From contig NZ_BBDO01000005.1 of the NCBI RefSeq assembly GCF_001316285.1, positions 124,001 to 188,000 of the forward strand: a DNA stretch of 64,000 bases, read 5' to 3'. Each line of letters begins with the position of its first letter. Positions within the stretch are counted from its first letter, which is position 1. Position numbers and translations under genes: made by a program. The notes under the pieces were generated by a model, which did no database searches, was not told the DNA's origin, and was given only the letters and a program-made list of their open reading frames with translations. Shown one piece after another: positions 1 to 8,706 of this stretch. The DNA comes from Vulcanisaeta sp. JCM 16161. Lineage in GTDB: Archaea; Thermoproteota; Thermoprotei; Thermoproteales; Thermocladiaceae.

Positions 1-1
1 G

Positions 2-202
2 AATGCCTTAAAGCACGTGGTTGAGGTAGTGAATATACACGCCGCCACTGCAAACCCTCTTTCAATAATTGTTGCTGAGATAGCCCCTGAGAGGAGGGGT
101 GTGGTTGGCGTTGTTGATGGTCACTCACCCCTTGGCGTTGAGGGTGATGCCGATATTAAGGAGCGTAGGGATTTGGTTAGGAGGTTTGGTTATAAGCTTT
201 AG
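2..202 (+). CDS. Adenosine-specific kinase, C-terminal fragment (cut by window edge)
   Basis: The frame is open from the window edge and stops with TAG at 200-202, so only the last 66 residues are present. They match the tail of the adenosine-specific kinase family (PF04008, DUF355): an ATANP block, the hydrophobic SIIVAE strand, then [13 protein letters not shown], a charged DIKERRD helix and the typical ending FGYKL. Family members are small archaeal and bacterial proteins of about 160 residues reported to act on adenosine. The missing N-terminal part lies before base 1. The last 26 bases overlap the end of the convergent minus-strand gene. Confidence 0.75.
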   Translation, partial: NALKHVVEVVNIHAATANPLSIIVAEIAPERRGVVGVVDGHSPLGVEGDADIKERRDLVRRFGYKL

Positions 203-656
203 GGCATTGGGACTTAACGGCATTAATTATTGAAATTAGTCTCTCCCTAAAACCCTCCAGCTCCTTCATTAATTCATTAATCGCCTGCTCAACCAGGGCA
301 CCTGGAGCTGCATCTGAGGGTAGGGACCTGGCAACACCATCAAGGAATTCCCTGATGTCCGGCGGTAGCATCGGGTAAGCATTTATTAATTGACGGGCAA
401 CGGCATCATAACCCTGAACCCTCATTAACTCCTTAATGAAATACCTAACCCTGCTCTCCGTATTATAATACTCATCCAGTAAGTTCGTTAGGAATTCTAG
501 GTCGAGGTTTACGGAGCACTCCTTGTAATTAAGGTCGATAAACCTCAACAACGTAACAATATACCTAATGCCTCTCTCACCAACCGCATGCCTAAACCAA
601 CCCTTACTGATTAGTTGAGCTACGTAATCCCTAGCCTCAATAACCTCATCAACCAC
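177..656 (-). CDS. Hypothetical helical protein, 159 aa
   Basis: I do not recognise this family. The protein is soluble and almost entirely helical, with no cysteine clusters or catalytic motif that I can see. It has a mid-region [12 protein letters not shown] segment and a C-terminal amphipathic stretch around [16 protein letters not shown] vaguely similar piece (GIRDFLDYALTQ) occurs in the shifted frame at the end of the next upstream minus-strand gene, so the two may be distant relatives. The two genes would form a short minus-strand pair. The last 26 bases overlap the adenosine-specific kinase gene convergently. Confidence 0.5.
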   Translation of the reverse strand: MVDEVIEARDYVAQLISKGWFRHAVGERGIRYIVTLLRFIDLNYKECSVNLDLEFLTNLLDEYYNTESRVRYFIKELMRVQGYDAVARQLINAYPMLPPDIREFLDGVARSLPSDAAPGALVEQAINELMKELEGFRERLISIINAVKSQCPKAYNQTS

Positions 657-659
657 GCA

Positions 660-681
660 ATGCCCAGTTAATGCCCAGTTA
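660..681. repeat. Tandem 11-bp direct repeat
   Basis: The 11-mer ATGCCCAGTTA occurs twice back to back, just upstream of the start of the minus-strand gene ending at 177. Two copies could be chance, slippage or an assembly artefact. No function is evident. Confidence 0.4.
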
Positions 682-686
682 AATTC

Positions 687-1300
687 CTAACCATGGCTAA
701 GCAATTCAGAAAGGGCCATGTGCGTGCTCTGCGTAAGTGCGTAGTCAAGGAAATCCCTAATACCATCAGGATAACCCTCACTCCTTACACCCTGCACATG
801 CCGATAATTAGCATTATAATTATTGTGGTGAGTAAAACGGCCATTACATTACCAATGAGCCCAAAGGCAATGTTATTCTTATCCTCAAAATCATCTATGT
901 AATTCCTAACATCATTATAAACAGTCACGTAAACACCGTGATCAACCTCAACAGGTTTCAAGAAACCCGGCCTAGCCCTCTCCTCTTCATTACCATAAAT
1001 CAACTTAATCATGTAGGTCTCAGAGACTACACCAGCGGCATCAATGGCATCATCACCATCACCCTGAGAAGCAAAGAGAACCTCGAAGACGTCTCTCATG
1101 AAGCCTGCATTGAATATCCTCGATAATGAAATAACCAGGGAAAGCCTAGGGCCTTTACCCTCCCTCATGAGTGATGCCATGCCGTAGATGACGAAGGAAG
1201 CAACAGCATAACTAATCCTAATAACCTCCTTAACAACGCCATCACCAGCATTGCCAATTAATCCCTTAATAAACTCATCAACGACGGAACTACCCATCAA
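687..1300 (-). CDS. Hypothetical protein with C-terminal membrane segment
   Basis: Unrecognised protein starting at 1300 (MMGSSVVDEF). The uninterrupted frame runs 171 residues to a stop at 785-787. It has a helical N-terminal region and near the end a strongly hydrophobic segment (roughly residues 145-167, AFGLIGNVMAVLLTTIIIMLIIG), so it is probably a membrane protein. After the stop, the next frame stays open to a TAG at 687-689 and reads like protein (SEGYPDGIRDFLDYALTQ), so a frame error near 785 is possible and the real gene may end at 687. Its function is unknown. It lies upstream of another unknown minus-strand gene. Confidence 0.45.
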
Positions 1301-1351
1301 ATAACTCTCGAGAACAGCAAAATAAATCTACCGCCCATATTCAATGAAAAA

Positions 1352-1361
1352 AAATTTATTT
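1352..1361 (+). promoter_or_regulatory. TATA box of the SRP RNA gene
   Basis: An AAATTTATTT element centred about 27 nt upstream of the inferred 5' end of the 7S RNA at 1384, the normal archaeal TATA-to-start spacing. Confidence 0.55.
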
Positions 1362-1383
1362 CCCCATAAACAATGCAAGAACA

Positions 1384-1702
1384 GGGACCAGGCCTGGAGG
1401 GCCTACCCAGCCCTCCCCTGGGCAAAACCCAGGCCGATGGGTTCGGAGGCCGAAACCCACGTACTGCCCTATGTGGTAGGTCAGGGACCGCCGGTACCTC
1501 GATGATAGCCGGTCCCCTGGGGCGTCCACGCCGTAGCCGGTCAACCGTAGGGTTGACTGGTTACGGAACCCGGCGAACCGGGTTAGGCCCGGGAGGGAGC
1601 GGCCCTAAGTCGGGGTGGGCGCGTTCAGGGGGTTGCCGGTTGGAGAATGGGCCGGCGAAATCCCTGGCCTGCCGTATAGGGTGGTACGTGGGGTTGGGTC
1701 CC
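1384..1702 (+). ncRNA. Signal recognition particle RNA (7S RNA)
   Basis: A GC-rich island of about 320 nt in an AT-richer background. The 5' end GGGACC (1384-1389) is complementary to the 3' GGTCCC that ends at 1702, giving the closing stem of archaeal 7S RNA. Near 1580-1605 the sequence GTTAGGCCCGGGAGGGAGCGG corresponds to the conserved SRP helix 8, with its internal loop and GGAG-type tetraloop, the binding site of SRP54. Several stable stems occur between, as expected for the Alu and S domains. The length fits archaeal SRP RNA (about 300-320 nt). Open frames across it on both strands are artefacts of GC-rich structure. The order is the conventional one, not the permuted one reported for Thermoproteus. 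Confidence 0.88.
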
Positions 1703-1840
1703 GCCTTTATCATTTGATTAATCATGGGCATAATAATTCATGGCTCTCAATAGTAATTGGTTATGTAGTCCTTGTATTGAGATTTCTAAATAATTATTTA
1801 TTGTTTCGAATTATTGAAATATAGAGCGTAGTTGGGTTTA

Positions 1841-3159
1841 CTATTCCTTACTTAGGGTTATTTCCTCGATTTCATAATCATCATTGCCCTTCCTAAGTAG
1901 GTCTTCTCTTCTTGTTATTTCCTCGATTATGTTTATTCCGTAGGCTTTACTCAGCATCTTTAATTTAATGCTCCTCTCAATATCTATATCACCCGTGCTC
2001 GTTAATACGTTCCTAAACTCTATCGTACCATTATTTACCACCGGCTCAACAATGCTGATAACGCTTCTTCTACCGTTTCTTATGGTCATGAAGACGACGC
2101 TCGAGAGTAACTGTAGGTTGCCAACATTGACGTTTAATGGTGGGTTTGTCAGCCTTATCAATAGTTCCTCGGGTGTTGATGCGTGGAATGTGGTTAGCAT
2201 GCCGTGACCGAGCGCTGAGGCTTGGAATAGGGCGTGAACCTCCTCACCCCTGACCTCACCAACTATTATGTAATCCGGCCTATACCTCACGGCTAGCTTA
2301 ACAAGGTCGAACATGCCTATCCTGGACTTCTCATCCTCACCCTCCCTGGTGAACATCCTAATCCAGTGCGGATGCGGTAGTCGTAATTCGGGCGTGTCCT
2401 CTATCGTCACAATCTTTGAGTACGTGGGTAACTTACTGGCTATTGCACTGAGTAGTGTTGTCTTTCCGCTACTCATTGGCCCACTAATCATTATGAAGCC
2501 CTTAAGCTCAGCAATCAACCATAAGTAGGCAGCCGCACTAGGCTTAAGTGTGCCCCTTAGTATTAATTCCTCAAGGGTTAGAGGCTGTGGTGGAAACTTC
2601 CTTATGCTAAAGGTTGGCCCTATCGTTATTTCGCCAATAGTCCCAGTAAATCTATGACCCTCAGGGAGTATAGTCTCTAGGTATGGCTTTAACAACGAGA
2701 CAGACCTTGGCAATCCCCTCTTACTAATGCTCATTATGAAGTCCCTAGCCTCAACCTCAGAGTTAAACCTAATGTTAGTTACTAACCTAACCCCTGGTAA
2801 CTCCCTATGTACCACGGTTATTGGTACGTCCAATTATTGAGTTCGACCTCCTCAATATTTGGGTCGAAAAGAGGCACCGTTATTGGCCCATAACCCCTCA
2901 AATCCCTTAACAAGTGGTAAATCACCGACTCCACTAATTGCTTATTACCTAAGTCCTTCACCGACTCATTAATGGCATCAAGTATCGCCATACCTCTCTG
3001 CCTCATTAAATCAATGACCTTACCCCTTAAGTCCATGCACTGAGTATCGCACCTAGGTTCCTTAACAATGTAGTAATACGTATCGTCTTTCGTAACTATC
3101 GAGACAGGTATTCTAAAGGTAAACCCGTCTATACTAACATTAACTATGTAGTTGCTCAT
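1841..3159 (-). CDS. Type II/IV secretion system ATPase (GspE/VirB11/ArlI superfamily), frame-broken
   Basis: Hexameric motor ATPase of archaeal pilus/archaellum-type machines, working at the cytoplasmic face of the membrane. The N-terminal domain (start 3159, MSNYIVNVS) carries the conserved LLRDLRGYGPI segment. The frame breaks at about 2825-2830, between VELNNW and DVPITVV. The second part has IRKFPPQPLT, Walker A GPMSSGKTT (serine where glycine is usual), the Asp box TIEDTPELRLPH, Walker B YIIVGEVRGEE and the His box GHGMLTTFHAST. Total about 438 residues, short for this family. It follows two pilin-like genes on the same strand (about 75 nt after the nearer one), so it probably drives their assembly. 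No polytopic platform protein (TadC/PilC type) follows; the SRP RNA does. Confidence 0.85.
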
Positions 3160-3234
3160 CAGTCATCATATCTCAATTGAAGATATAAGCCACTAACATG
3201 ATTTTAACATAGAATGATTTAATTTAATGGCATT

Positions 3235-3686
3235 TTATTGAGAAATAGCTATACTCTCGGCCGCGACCTCCTGCCCACTACCCGTGTATCCCTCAACGAC
3301 AACTATGTACTTATCACCCGTTATAAACTGTGTTGTTGATGTACCGACAATGCTCGTTGATTGCCCTGGATTTAACACGGTACTTAGTGACTGCGTTACT
3401 ATGGGTGTTTGTGAGTTTTGTGGGTATATTGATATTGAGGTTATGGTTATTGGTGTTGTGCCTATGTTCTCTACGGTTATTGAGTAGACATTACCCGCCA
3501 GTTGCGGGTTGACTATGCTTATTTGTGCCTGTGTTGTTAGTACGGATGTTCTTGATTGGAAGTAATTATATAGCATTATTGCTGCTACTATTACGAAAAC
3601 TATCATGAGTATTGTGTATATTGGTCCACTCAGGTCTCCTCTTTTTTTTGTCTGTTTATTTTTCTTGTATTATTTCCGTAATACAT
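3235..3686 (-). CDS. Pilin-like protein with class III signal peptide (possible frame error in A8 run)
   Basis: The frame that ends at 3235 encodes a hydrophobic N-terminal helix (ILMIVFVIVAAIMLYNYF) followed by a Thr/Ser-rich beta domain of about 100 residues, with a VENIGTTPITITSISIY strand typical of archaeal type IV pilins. An in-frame ATG exists only at 3606, inside the hydrophobic helix. If the run of eight T (3642-3649, A on the coding strand) has lost one base, an ATG at 3684-3686 joins the frame and supplies a basic leader ending KKRG before DLSGP. That is a good class III signal peptide for PibD/EppA-type peptidases. The extended start is therefore an inference. It is probably cotranscribed with the ATPase downstream. 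Confidence 0.65.
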
Positions 3687-3730
3687 CAGTAGGTTAGTCT
3701 CAGGTTAATATTTAAGTCACTAATGGTTAA

Positions 3731-4183
3731 TTAAGGCTGGGAAATCACGTATTGCGTTGTGTTTGTTTCGTAGATCATGCATACCGTGGTATTTGCAATG
3801 CAGAATTCGGTGTTGATGACACATTGCTGGTAGGGTATTTGCCTGGTGATTATTACGTAATTTCCAGGGGCTAGGTACGTGTCGTTCATGCCCATTTCCA
3901 TGGCGTTGCCTGGCATTCCATGTACACACTCTTTAGATTTATTGATGTATGCCCATTATTATAGATTACAAGGTATAATTGGTTATTTGTTCCGTTAGTC
4001 ACCACCACCGCGTCTGGTATGTATATGCTTGTGCCTGCTATTTGGTTTATGGAGTTCATTAACGAAATTGCCAGTCCCATGTGGCTGAGCACCATGAATA
4101 GGGCGTAGCAGGTATATCGAACCTATCAAGAGCATTACCTCGGCGATTAACCTATCCATCGCCATATCACTAATAATTCCCAA
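3731..4183 (-). CDS. Second pilin-like or ArlF/ArlG-like protein, frame-broken
   Basis: Three overlapping frames read as one protein of about 150 residues. The N-terminus is MGIISDMAMDRLIAEV followed by a long hydrophobic helix that crosses frames (LLIGSI, then ALFMVLSHMGLAISL). An extracytoplasmic beta-rich part follows (YIPDAVVVTNG, LYLVIYNNGHTSINL), then a second frame change near 3905-3920 and a C-terminal part with four cysteines and NTTQYVISQP. An N-terminal hydrophobic anchor followed by a VxNxG-like beta domain is typical of archaeal pilins and of the archaellum stator proteins ArlF/ArlG; I cannot tell which. It is the first gene of the minus-strand pilus cluster and is divergent from uS5. 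Confidence 0.6.
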
Positions 4184-4244
4184 CGCGCTTAATAAGGGAC
4201 TGCTGTGTTATTTTCGGGTCCATCACCGGTGCGTGGTGTAAATG

Positions 4245-4254
4245 TTTTTAAATG
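4245..4254 (+). promoter_or_regulatory. TATA box for the uS5 transcript
   Basis: TTTTTAAATG centred about 26 nt before the uS5 ATG (4276), consistent with a leaderless mRNA starting at the first codon. The same 92-bp gap (4184-4275) must also hold the promoter of the divergent pilin cluster. Confidence 0.6.
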
Positions 4255-4275
4255 GTTTAGTTATGCCTTTGCTCG

Positions 4276-4886
4276 ATGAGTACTGAGTCTGTTGTTGAGG
4301 CTTGGCAGCCTAGGACATGGGTTGGTAGGTTGGTTAAGGAGGGTAAGGTGAAGTCGATAGACGATCTCTTCAGGCTTAACCTACCCATTAAGGAACCCGA
4401 GATCATTGACTTCTTCCTACCCAACCTCAAGCATGAGGTTGTTAGTATAAACATTGTGCAGAGGCAGACCGATGCTGGTGAGGTTAGTCAGTTCCAAGTA
4501 ACTGTGGTTATTGGTAATGAGGATGGCTACGTAGGCGTCGGCATGGGTAAGGGTAGGCAAGTTAACCAGGCAATTGAGAAGGCTATTAGGGAGGCGAAGC
4601 TGAACATAATACCGGTCAGGAGGGGCTGTGGTTCATGGCACTGCTCATGTGATGAGCCGCATAGTGTCCCGTTTAAGGTCGTTGGTAAGAGTGGCAGTGT
4701 TAGGGTCATGCTCATACCCGCGCCTAAGGTGTTGGGCTTGTGGCTGCCGACGCCGCTAAGGTCGTCCTTAGGCTAGCCGGTATTAAGGATGTTTGGTCAT
4801 ACGCGTGGGGTGAGACGAGGACTACGCACAACCTTGTCAAGGCAACCTACGACGCCCTGAGAAAGACCTACGCCTTCTCCATCTAA
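4276..4886 (+). CDS. rps5: Ribosomal protein uS5, frame-broken near the 3' end
   Basis: Small-subunit protein of the decoding region. It shows the S5 N-terminal KH-like double-stranded RNA-binding domain ([15 protein letters not shown], then [17 protein letters not shown], with [12 protein letters not shown]) and the archaeal RRGCGSWHC insertion with a CGSWHCSC cysteine cluster. The frame breaks at about 4740: restoring one G in GGCTTG(G)TGG gives the usual C-terminal domain [18 protein letters not shown] and the ending LRKTYAFSI, with stop at 4884-4886. The start ATG at 4276 fits the TATA spacing. It heads the uS5-uL30 unit; uL18, which precedes uS5 in most archaea, is absent here. Confidence 0.93.
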
Positions 4887-4935
4887 TTCCGTGGGGCTAA
4901 AGCTTAATAAATCATTGGTTTATTGGGCATTGACT

Positions 4936-5471
4936 ATGCAGGTTCAGGAAAGTGCGCAGGCCGTTAAGGAGTCCCCATATGCGCGGATTGCCGTAATTAG
5001 GCTTAAGGGACTGGCGGATATGCCGCCCGATGTCGAGAAGGCACTCGACCTACTCAGGCTGAGGAGGAGGTACACATGCGTCGTCATTGATGAGAGGCTG
5101 TCATACATAGGTATGCTCAGGGTCGTTAAGGATTGGGTCACCTGGGGAGAGATAGACGCTGACACCCTAGCCGAGTTATTAAGGAGGAGGGGTAGGCTTA
5201 TTGGCGATAAGCCCTTACCGATGACTGGGTTAAGAAGTATGGATGGTCAAGCATTGAGGAGTTTGCCCTGGCCTACATAACGGGCGAGGTCAATCAATTA
5301 TCCTGCCCAGAGAATAAGCCGTGGCCGAGATCCGGGAATAAGGTACTCTGCATACCAGGCCTAAAGCCCTTTTTCAGGCTTCACCCACCATCTGGTGGTC
5401 TCAGGAGCGTTAAGAAGGGATTTAACGAGGGTGGTGATTTGGGTTATAGGGCATTGCCATTAATGAGTTAA
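4936..5471 (+). CDS. rpl30: Ribosomal protein uL30, frame-broken
   Basis: Archaeal-length uL30 (about 178 aa). ATG 4936 gives MQVQESAQAV, then the core RIAVIRLKGLADMPP, leading to LLRLRRRYTCVVID and MLRVVKDWVTWGEID, all typical. The frame changes near 5217; the next frame supplies TDDWVKKYGWSSIEEFALAY and the long archaeal tail with LKPFFRLHPPSGG, ending at TAA 5469-5471. An in-frame GTG at 4891 would add 15 residues not usual in the family, so I chose ATG 4936. It lies 49 nt after uS5. Confidence 0.9.
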
Positions 5472-5610
5472 TACTCAGGATGCTGTAATAAGTTCGAATT
5501 CGAAAATAAACAATTTAATTTTTAGGGGTTCAATAACCCACCGTTATGTCTTGAGTACGTGCATAACATGGAGATATCACTCTTTATATACGTGATGAAG
5601 GGAAGGTCAT

Positions 5611-5620
5611 AAAATTTATT
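5611..5620 (+). promoter_or_regulatory. TATA box for uL15-SecY
   Basis: AAAATTTATT centred about 30 nt before the uL15 ATG at 5647. The 175-bp gap after uL30 (5472-5646) holds no gene that I can see, so uL15-SecY probably has its own promoter. Confidence 0.5.
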
Positions 5621-5646
5621 AAGGGTTTCAATAGTCAATCGTAGTC

Positions 5647-6119
5647 ATGGTTAGGCGATTTGAGAAGAAGTCCAGGAAGTATAGGGGTTCGAGGACGCAT
5701 GGCTGGGGTAGGGTTGGCCAGCATAGGAAGAGCGGTTCCAGTGGTGGTAGGGGTAGGTCGGGGCTTCATAAGCATAAGTGGTCACTTGTGATGAAGTACG
5801 CAGAGGATTCAAGTGGTTACCCATTCTTTGGCAAGCATGGTTTTAAGCAGCCAGAGACAATCGTCGCCGCCAGGCTCGGAATTAATGTTGGTGAGCTTGA
5901 CTCAATGCTCGATGAGTTGGTTAGTAAGGGCTTGGTGCAGGTGGTTGATGGTAAGTATGTCGTCGATTTATTAAAGATTGGCTTTAACAAATTGCTGGGT
6001 AGGGGTAGGGTTAGTAGGCCCATGATTGTTAGGGCCGTCTGGGTTTCGAGGAAGGCCGAGGAGAAGATCAGGCTGCTGGCGGTTCCGTGGAACTGGTGCG
6101 GGGGGTAGTGCATGGCTAG
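5647..6119 (+). CDS. rpl15: Ribosomal protein uL15, frame error at the 3' end
   Basis: Large-subunit protein at the 5S/23S core. The N-terminus is the strongly basic Gly/Arg-rich extension (FEKKSRKYRGSRTHGWGRVG, then HRKSGSSGGRGRSG) that threads into rRNA. It is followed by HKHKWSLVMKY and a C-terminal domain reading VDLLKIGFNKLLGRGRV. The uninterrupted frame ends in an untypical LLAVPWNWCGG at 6106-6108. The next frame from about 6070 reads AAGGSVELVRG, the expected uL15 C-terminus, with stop at 6117-6119 overlapping the SecY start by 8 bases. The overlap suggests translational coupling with SecY. Confidence 0.92.
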
Positions 6120-7549
6120 CGCTGGGCGTAGGTTCATTGATGTTGTGGAGCCGATACTACGTTACGTACCTACCGTGCCCAGGCCCAGGGAAGCACTGAG
6201 CATGGGTTCGAGACTATTCTGGACATTCCTCGCCGTAACCGTTTATCTACTGATGTCGATAACCCCACTTTACGGGTTAAGTCCCGTGACACCATCCTTC
6301 TTCCTATCACCGGCCATAGCGGCAATACTGGCATAACCTTCGGCACACTCGCCCAGTTGGGTATAACGCCGATAGTCGTGGCCGGCATAATACTTGAGAT
6401 CCTCGTCTTCTCGGACATGATAAACATAGACCTCGAGGACCCCGAGGATCAGGCAAAGTTCAATGCATTATTGAAGCTCCTCGCAATAGTCTTTGGGCTC
6501 CTCGAGCGATTGCCCTGGTGACGAGTGGCCAATTAGTGCCAGTTAATGCCCTTGGCGGTGCATTAATAGTCATTCAGTTGTTTATAGCCACAATAATAAT
6601 AATCCTAATGGATGACATGATATCCAAGGGCTGGGGCTTGGGCAGCGGTATATCGCTGTTCATCCTAGTGACAATTGTTAAGCAGATGTTTGCAATGGCA
6701 TTTTCACCATTCACCCTGCCGGGTTCCGTAATACCCTATGGCGCAATCCCCGCGTTAGCCGCGGCAATCTACTACGCAATCGGCGGTAAGCTAACATACC
6801 TAATGAGCATACTATACCAGGTGAATCTACCGAGCCTAACGGGCTTGATAGCCACGATAGCCCTCGCCCTAATTGTACTCTACCTAGAGCTCATGGAGGT
6901 GTCAATACCGGTGGCGCTGGTGCAGTACAGGGGTTATAGGTACTCAGTACCACTGAAGTTAATGTATGTGTCAGTACTGCCCATAATATTCACGGCATAC
7001 ACTGTGTACCTAATTGGTGAGGGCCTAACACTCCTCTGGAGCGCCTACAATAAAGCCAATGCCAACCCACTCCTTAATTGGCTGGCATGTGCTCACATGA
7101 CCTCGGTGGGCCTAGTACCATGCCCCAACTCACTACTTTACTACTTCACGGTGGTCCCCAGGAATATTGATGCCGCATACATAGCGGTTCACATAATAAT
7201 GTACGCGGTATTATCAGTGGTATTCGCCATAGTCTGGGTCAACCTGGCGGGCCTGAGCGCCGAGGATCAGGCTAAGTACATCGTTCAGGGTGGCATGCAC
7301 ATACCAGGCTTTAGGCCCAGTCCTAGGGTAATCGCAAAATTCCTGGACAGGTATGTCAGGATGCTCACGATAATTAGTGGTTTGATTGTCGGCGTGATTG
7401 CGGCCCTCGGCGACATTGCCGGCGTCTTTGGCGGTGGTATTGGCTTGATACTTGTTGTGGAGATAGTCATACAGTACTACACATTGGCGCTGCAGGAGCA
7501 GTTATTCGAGATCTACCCAGGACTCAAGAGGCTCCTTGGTAAGGAGTAA
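6112..7549 (+). CDS. secY: Preprotein translocase subunit SecY (Sec61 alpha), two frame breaks
   Basis: Channel subunit of the Sec translocon, about 479 residues with about ten membrane helices. N-terminal part: FIDVVEPILRYVPTVPRP, then the first helix and the YGLSPV plug region. Frames change at about 6325-6340 (reads GNTGITFGTLAQLGITPIV) and about 6505 (LLEAIALVTSGQL). Characteristic segments then follow: DDMISKGWGLGSGISLFI, LMEVSIPVALVQYRGYR and SAEDQAKYIVQGGMHIPGFRP, and the C-terminal helix runs to LKRLLGKE. It directly follows uL15, as in the archaeal spc-like operon. Adenylate kinase, often next in that operon, is not found. Confidence 0.95.
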
Positions 7550-7563
7550 GCTAAACGTGAAAA

Positions 7564-7575
7564 AGCTTATAAATC
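7564..7575 (+). promoter_or_regulatory. TATA box between SecY and a 43-aa gene
   Basis: AGCTTATAAATC is centred about 26 nt before the GTG at 7597, supporting that GTG as a leaderless start of a short transcript. Confidence 0.5.
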
Positions 7576-7596
7576 AAGGCCATACCTGTAATCCTC

Positions 7597-7728
7597 GTGG
7601 GTGGCAGACAAAGGACTAGCCTATTCATGACGAGCGAGGAGGAGGAGAGGAAGTTGGGTAAGGCATTAACCGAGACCGGTGGTTCATCACAACAACAGGG
7701 TAAGCAGGCCAAGGGAGGTAAGAAGTAA
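7597..7728 (+). CDS. Small charged protein, 43 aa
   Basis: GTG 7597 to TAA 7726-7728 encodes 43 residues starting VGGRQRTSLFMTSEEEERKL and ending in a Gln/Lys/Gly-rich tail (QQQGKQAKGGKK). I do not recognise a family. It is not the Sec61 beta sequence I would expect: there is no C-terminal membrane helix. A well-placed TATA box and its position between SecY and the SPOUT methyltransferase suggest a real gene. The basic tail would suit an RNA- or ribosome-binding peptide, but that is a guess. Confidence 0.5.
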   Translation: MGGRQRTSLFMTSEEEERKLGKALTETGGSSQQQGKQAKGGKK

Positions 7729-7761
7729 TTCAAAACCATTATAGCCTTCTAGTGAGTTCAA

Positions 7762-8621
7762 ATGAGGGTATTGAGATTAAAACCAATAATTGACATAGCA
7801 ATACCCAGCGACTTCCTTGCAGAGTCTCCTGACGATAGGGAGGCCGTTAGGAAGATTGGCTATCTCGCAGAGGCGCCGCAATTTTCCAAGTGAGTAAGAT
7901 AATAATTTATAGGCATAAATTAGCCGGTGAGAGGGACAGGGCAAACTTCATCCTGAAGAACCTTCAGTACCTGGCAACACCACCATACCTAAGGAAGGAC
8001 CTCTTCAAGCTCGATAGAGACCTTAGGTACGCCGGGTTACTACCGCCGCTAAAGACACCCAACCACGCCCCAGAGGGCGTGCCACAAAGGGGTGAGTATA
8101 GGGAGGGCATTGTCGTTAGGTGGGACGGTTACTTCTCAATAATTAAGATTGGCGATGGTATCTACGCAAAGGTACCCAGGCCAATGCCCCTAGGCACCAG
8201 GGTTGTCGTTCAAGTGGATACTCCAACCACGAGGGGCGATACGTACAGGGCCCACGTCGTCCCCAGGGATCGCCTAAGTATTTACTGGGGCTTTGAGCCT
8301 GAGGTTGTGGAGCTTAGTGGGTTGTTCAGCGATTATGATTACGTAATCCTGACGGGTAAGGAGGGCATCAGCATTAGGGATGCCATGGAGCAGGTAAGGA
8401 ATGCCCTAAGTAGAGACAGGGTTCTCGTGGTCTTCGGTTCTCCCTATCATGGTGTTGATGAGATCCTTAGGGCTGAGGGTATGGAGGACGCGCTGAGGAG
8501 GTACCCATTTATTAATTTCATACCTGGTCAGGGCGTCGAGACCGTGAGGACGGAGGAGGCCGTGATAGCGGTATTATCGATACTAAACCTGATTAGGTAT
8601 TTGCATGGCTCGTCACCCTAG
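7762..8621 (+). CDS. SPOUT-family RNA methyltransferase (PF02598, DUF171), frame-broken
   Basis: Putative SAM-dependent RNA methyltransferase related to human SPOUT1/C9orf114, commonly encoded just before uL3 in archaea. ATG 7762 gives MRVLRLKPIIDIAIPSDFLA. The frame breaks at about 7873-7885 and continues VSKIIIYRHKLAGERDRANF. The central part carries the inserted OB-like domain (EGIVVRWDGYFSIIKIGDG). The C-terminal SPOUT knot region includes LVVFGSPYHGVDEIL and FINFIPGQGVETVRTEEA, where the GQG and TVRTEEA motifs form the SAM-binding trefoil loop. Total about 286 residues. Its placement before uL3 suggests rRNA as the substrate. Confidence 0.85.
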
Positions 8622-8706
8622 CCAGGGGGCTAATAATTTTTAAATAGGGTTGTGACTACGTAGGCTGAACTATGGTTTAAAGATTCATAGGCCCAAGCGC
8701 GGATCC

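Noticed and set aside
693..902. Plus-strand open frame opposite the unknown membrane protein
   Set aside because: It is antisense to a better coding frame and has a hydrophobic, low-complexity translation typical of a shadow.
1356..1717. Long open frames on both strands over the GC-rich island
   Set aside because: They coincide with the SRP RNA and have compositionally driven, non-protein-like translations (Gly/Arg/Pro-rich).
5541..5640. Possible C/D box sRNA before uL15 (GTGATGA present)
   Set aside because: Only one C-like box was found, with no CTGA at a suitable distance on either strand.
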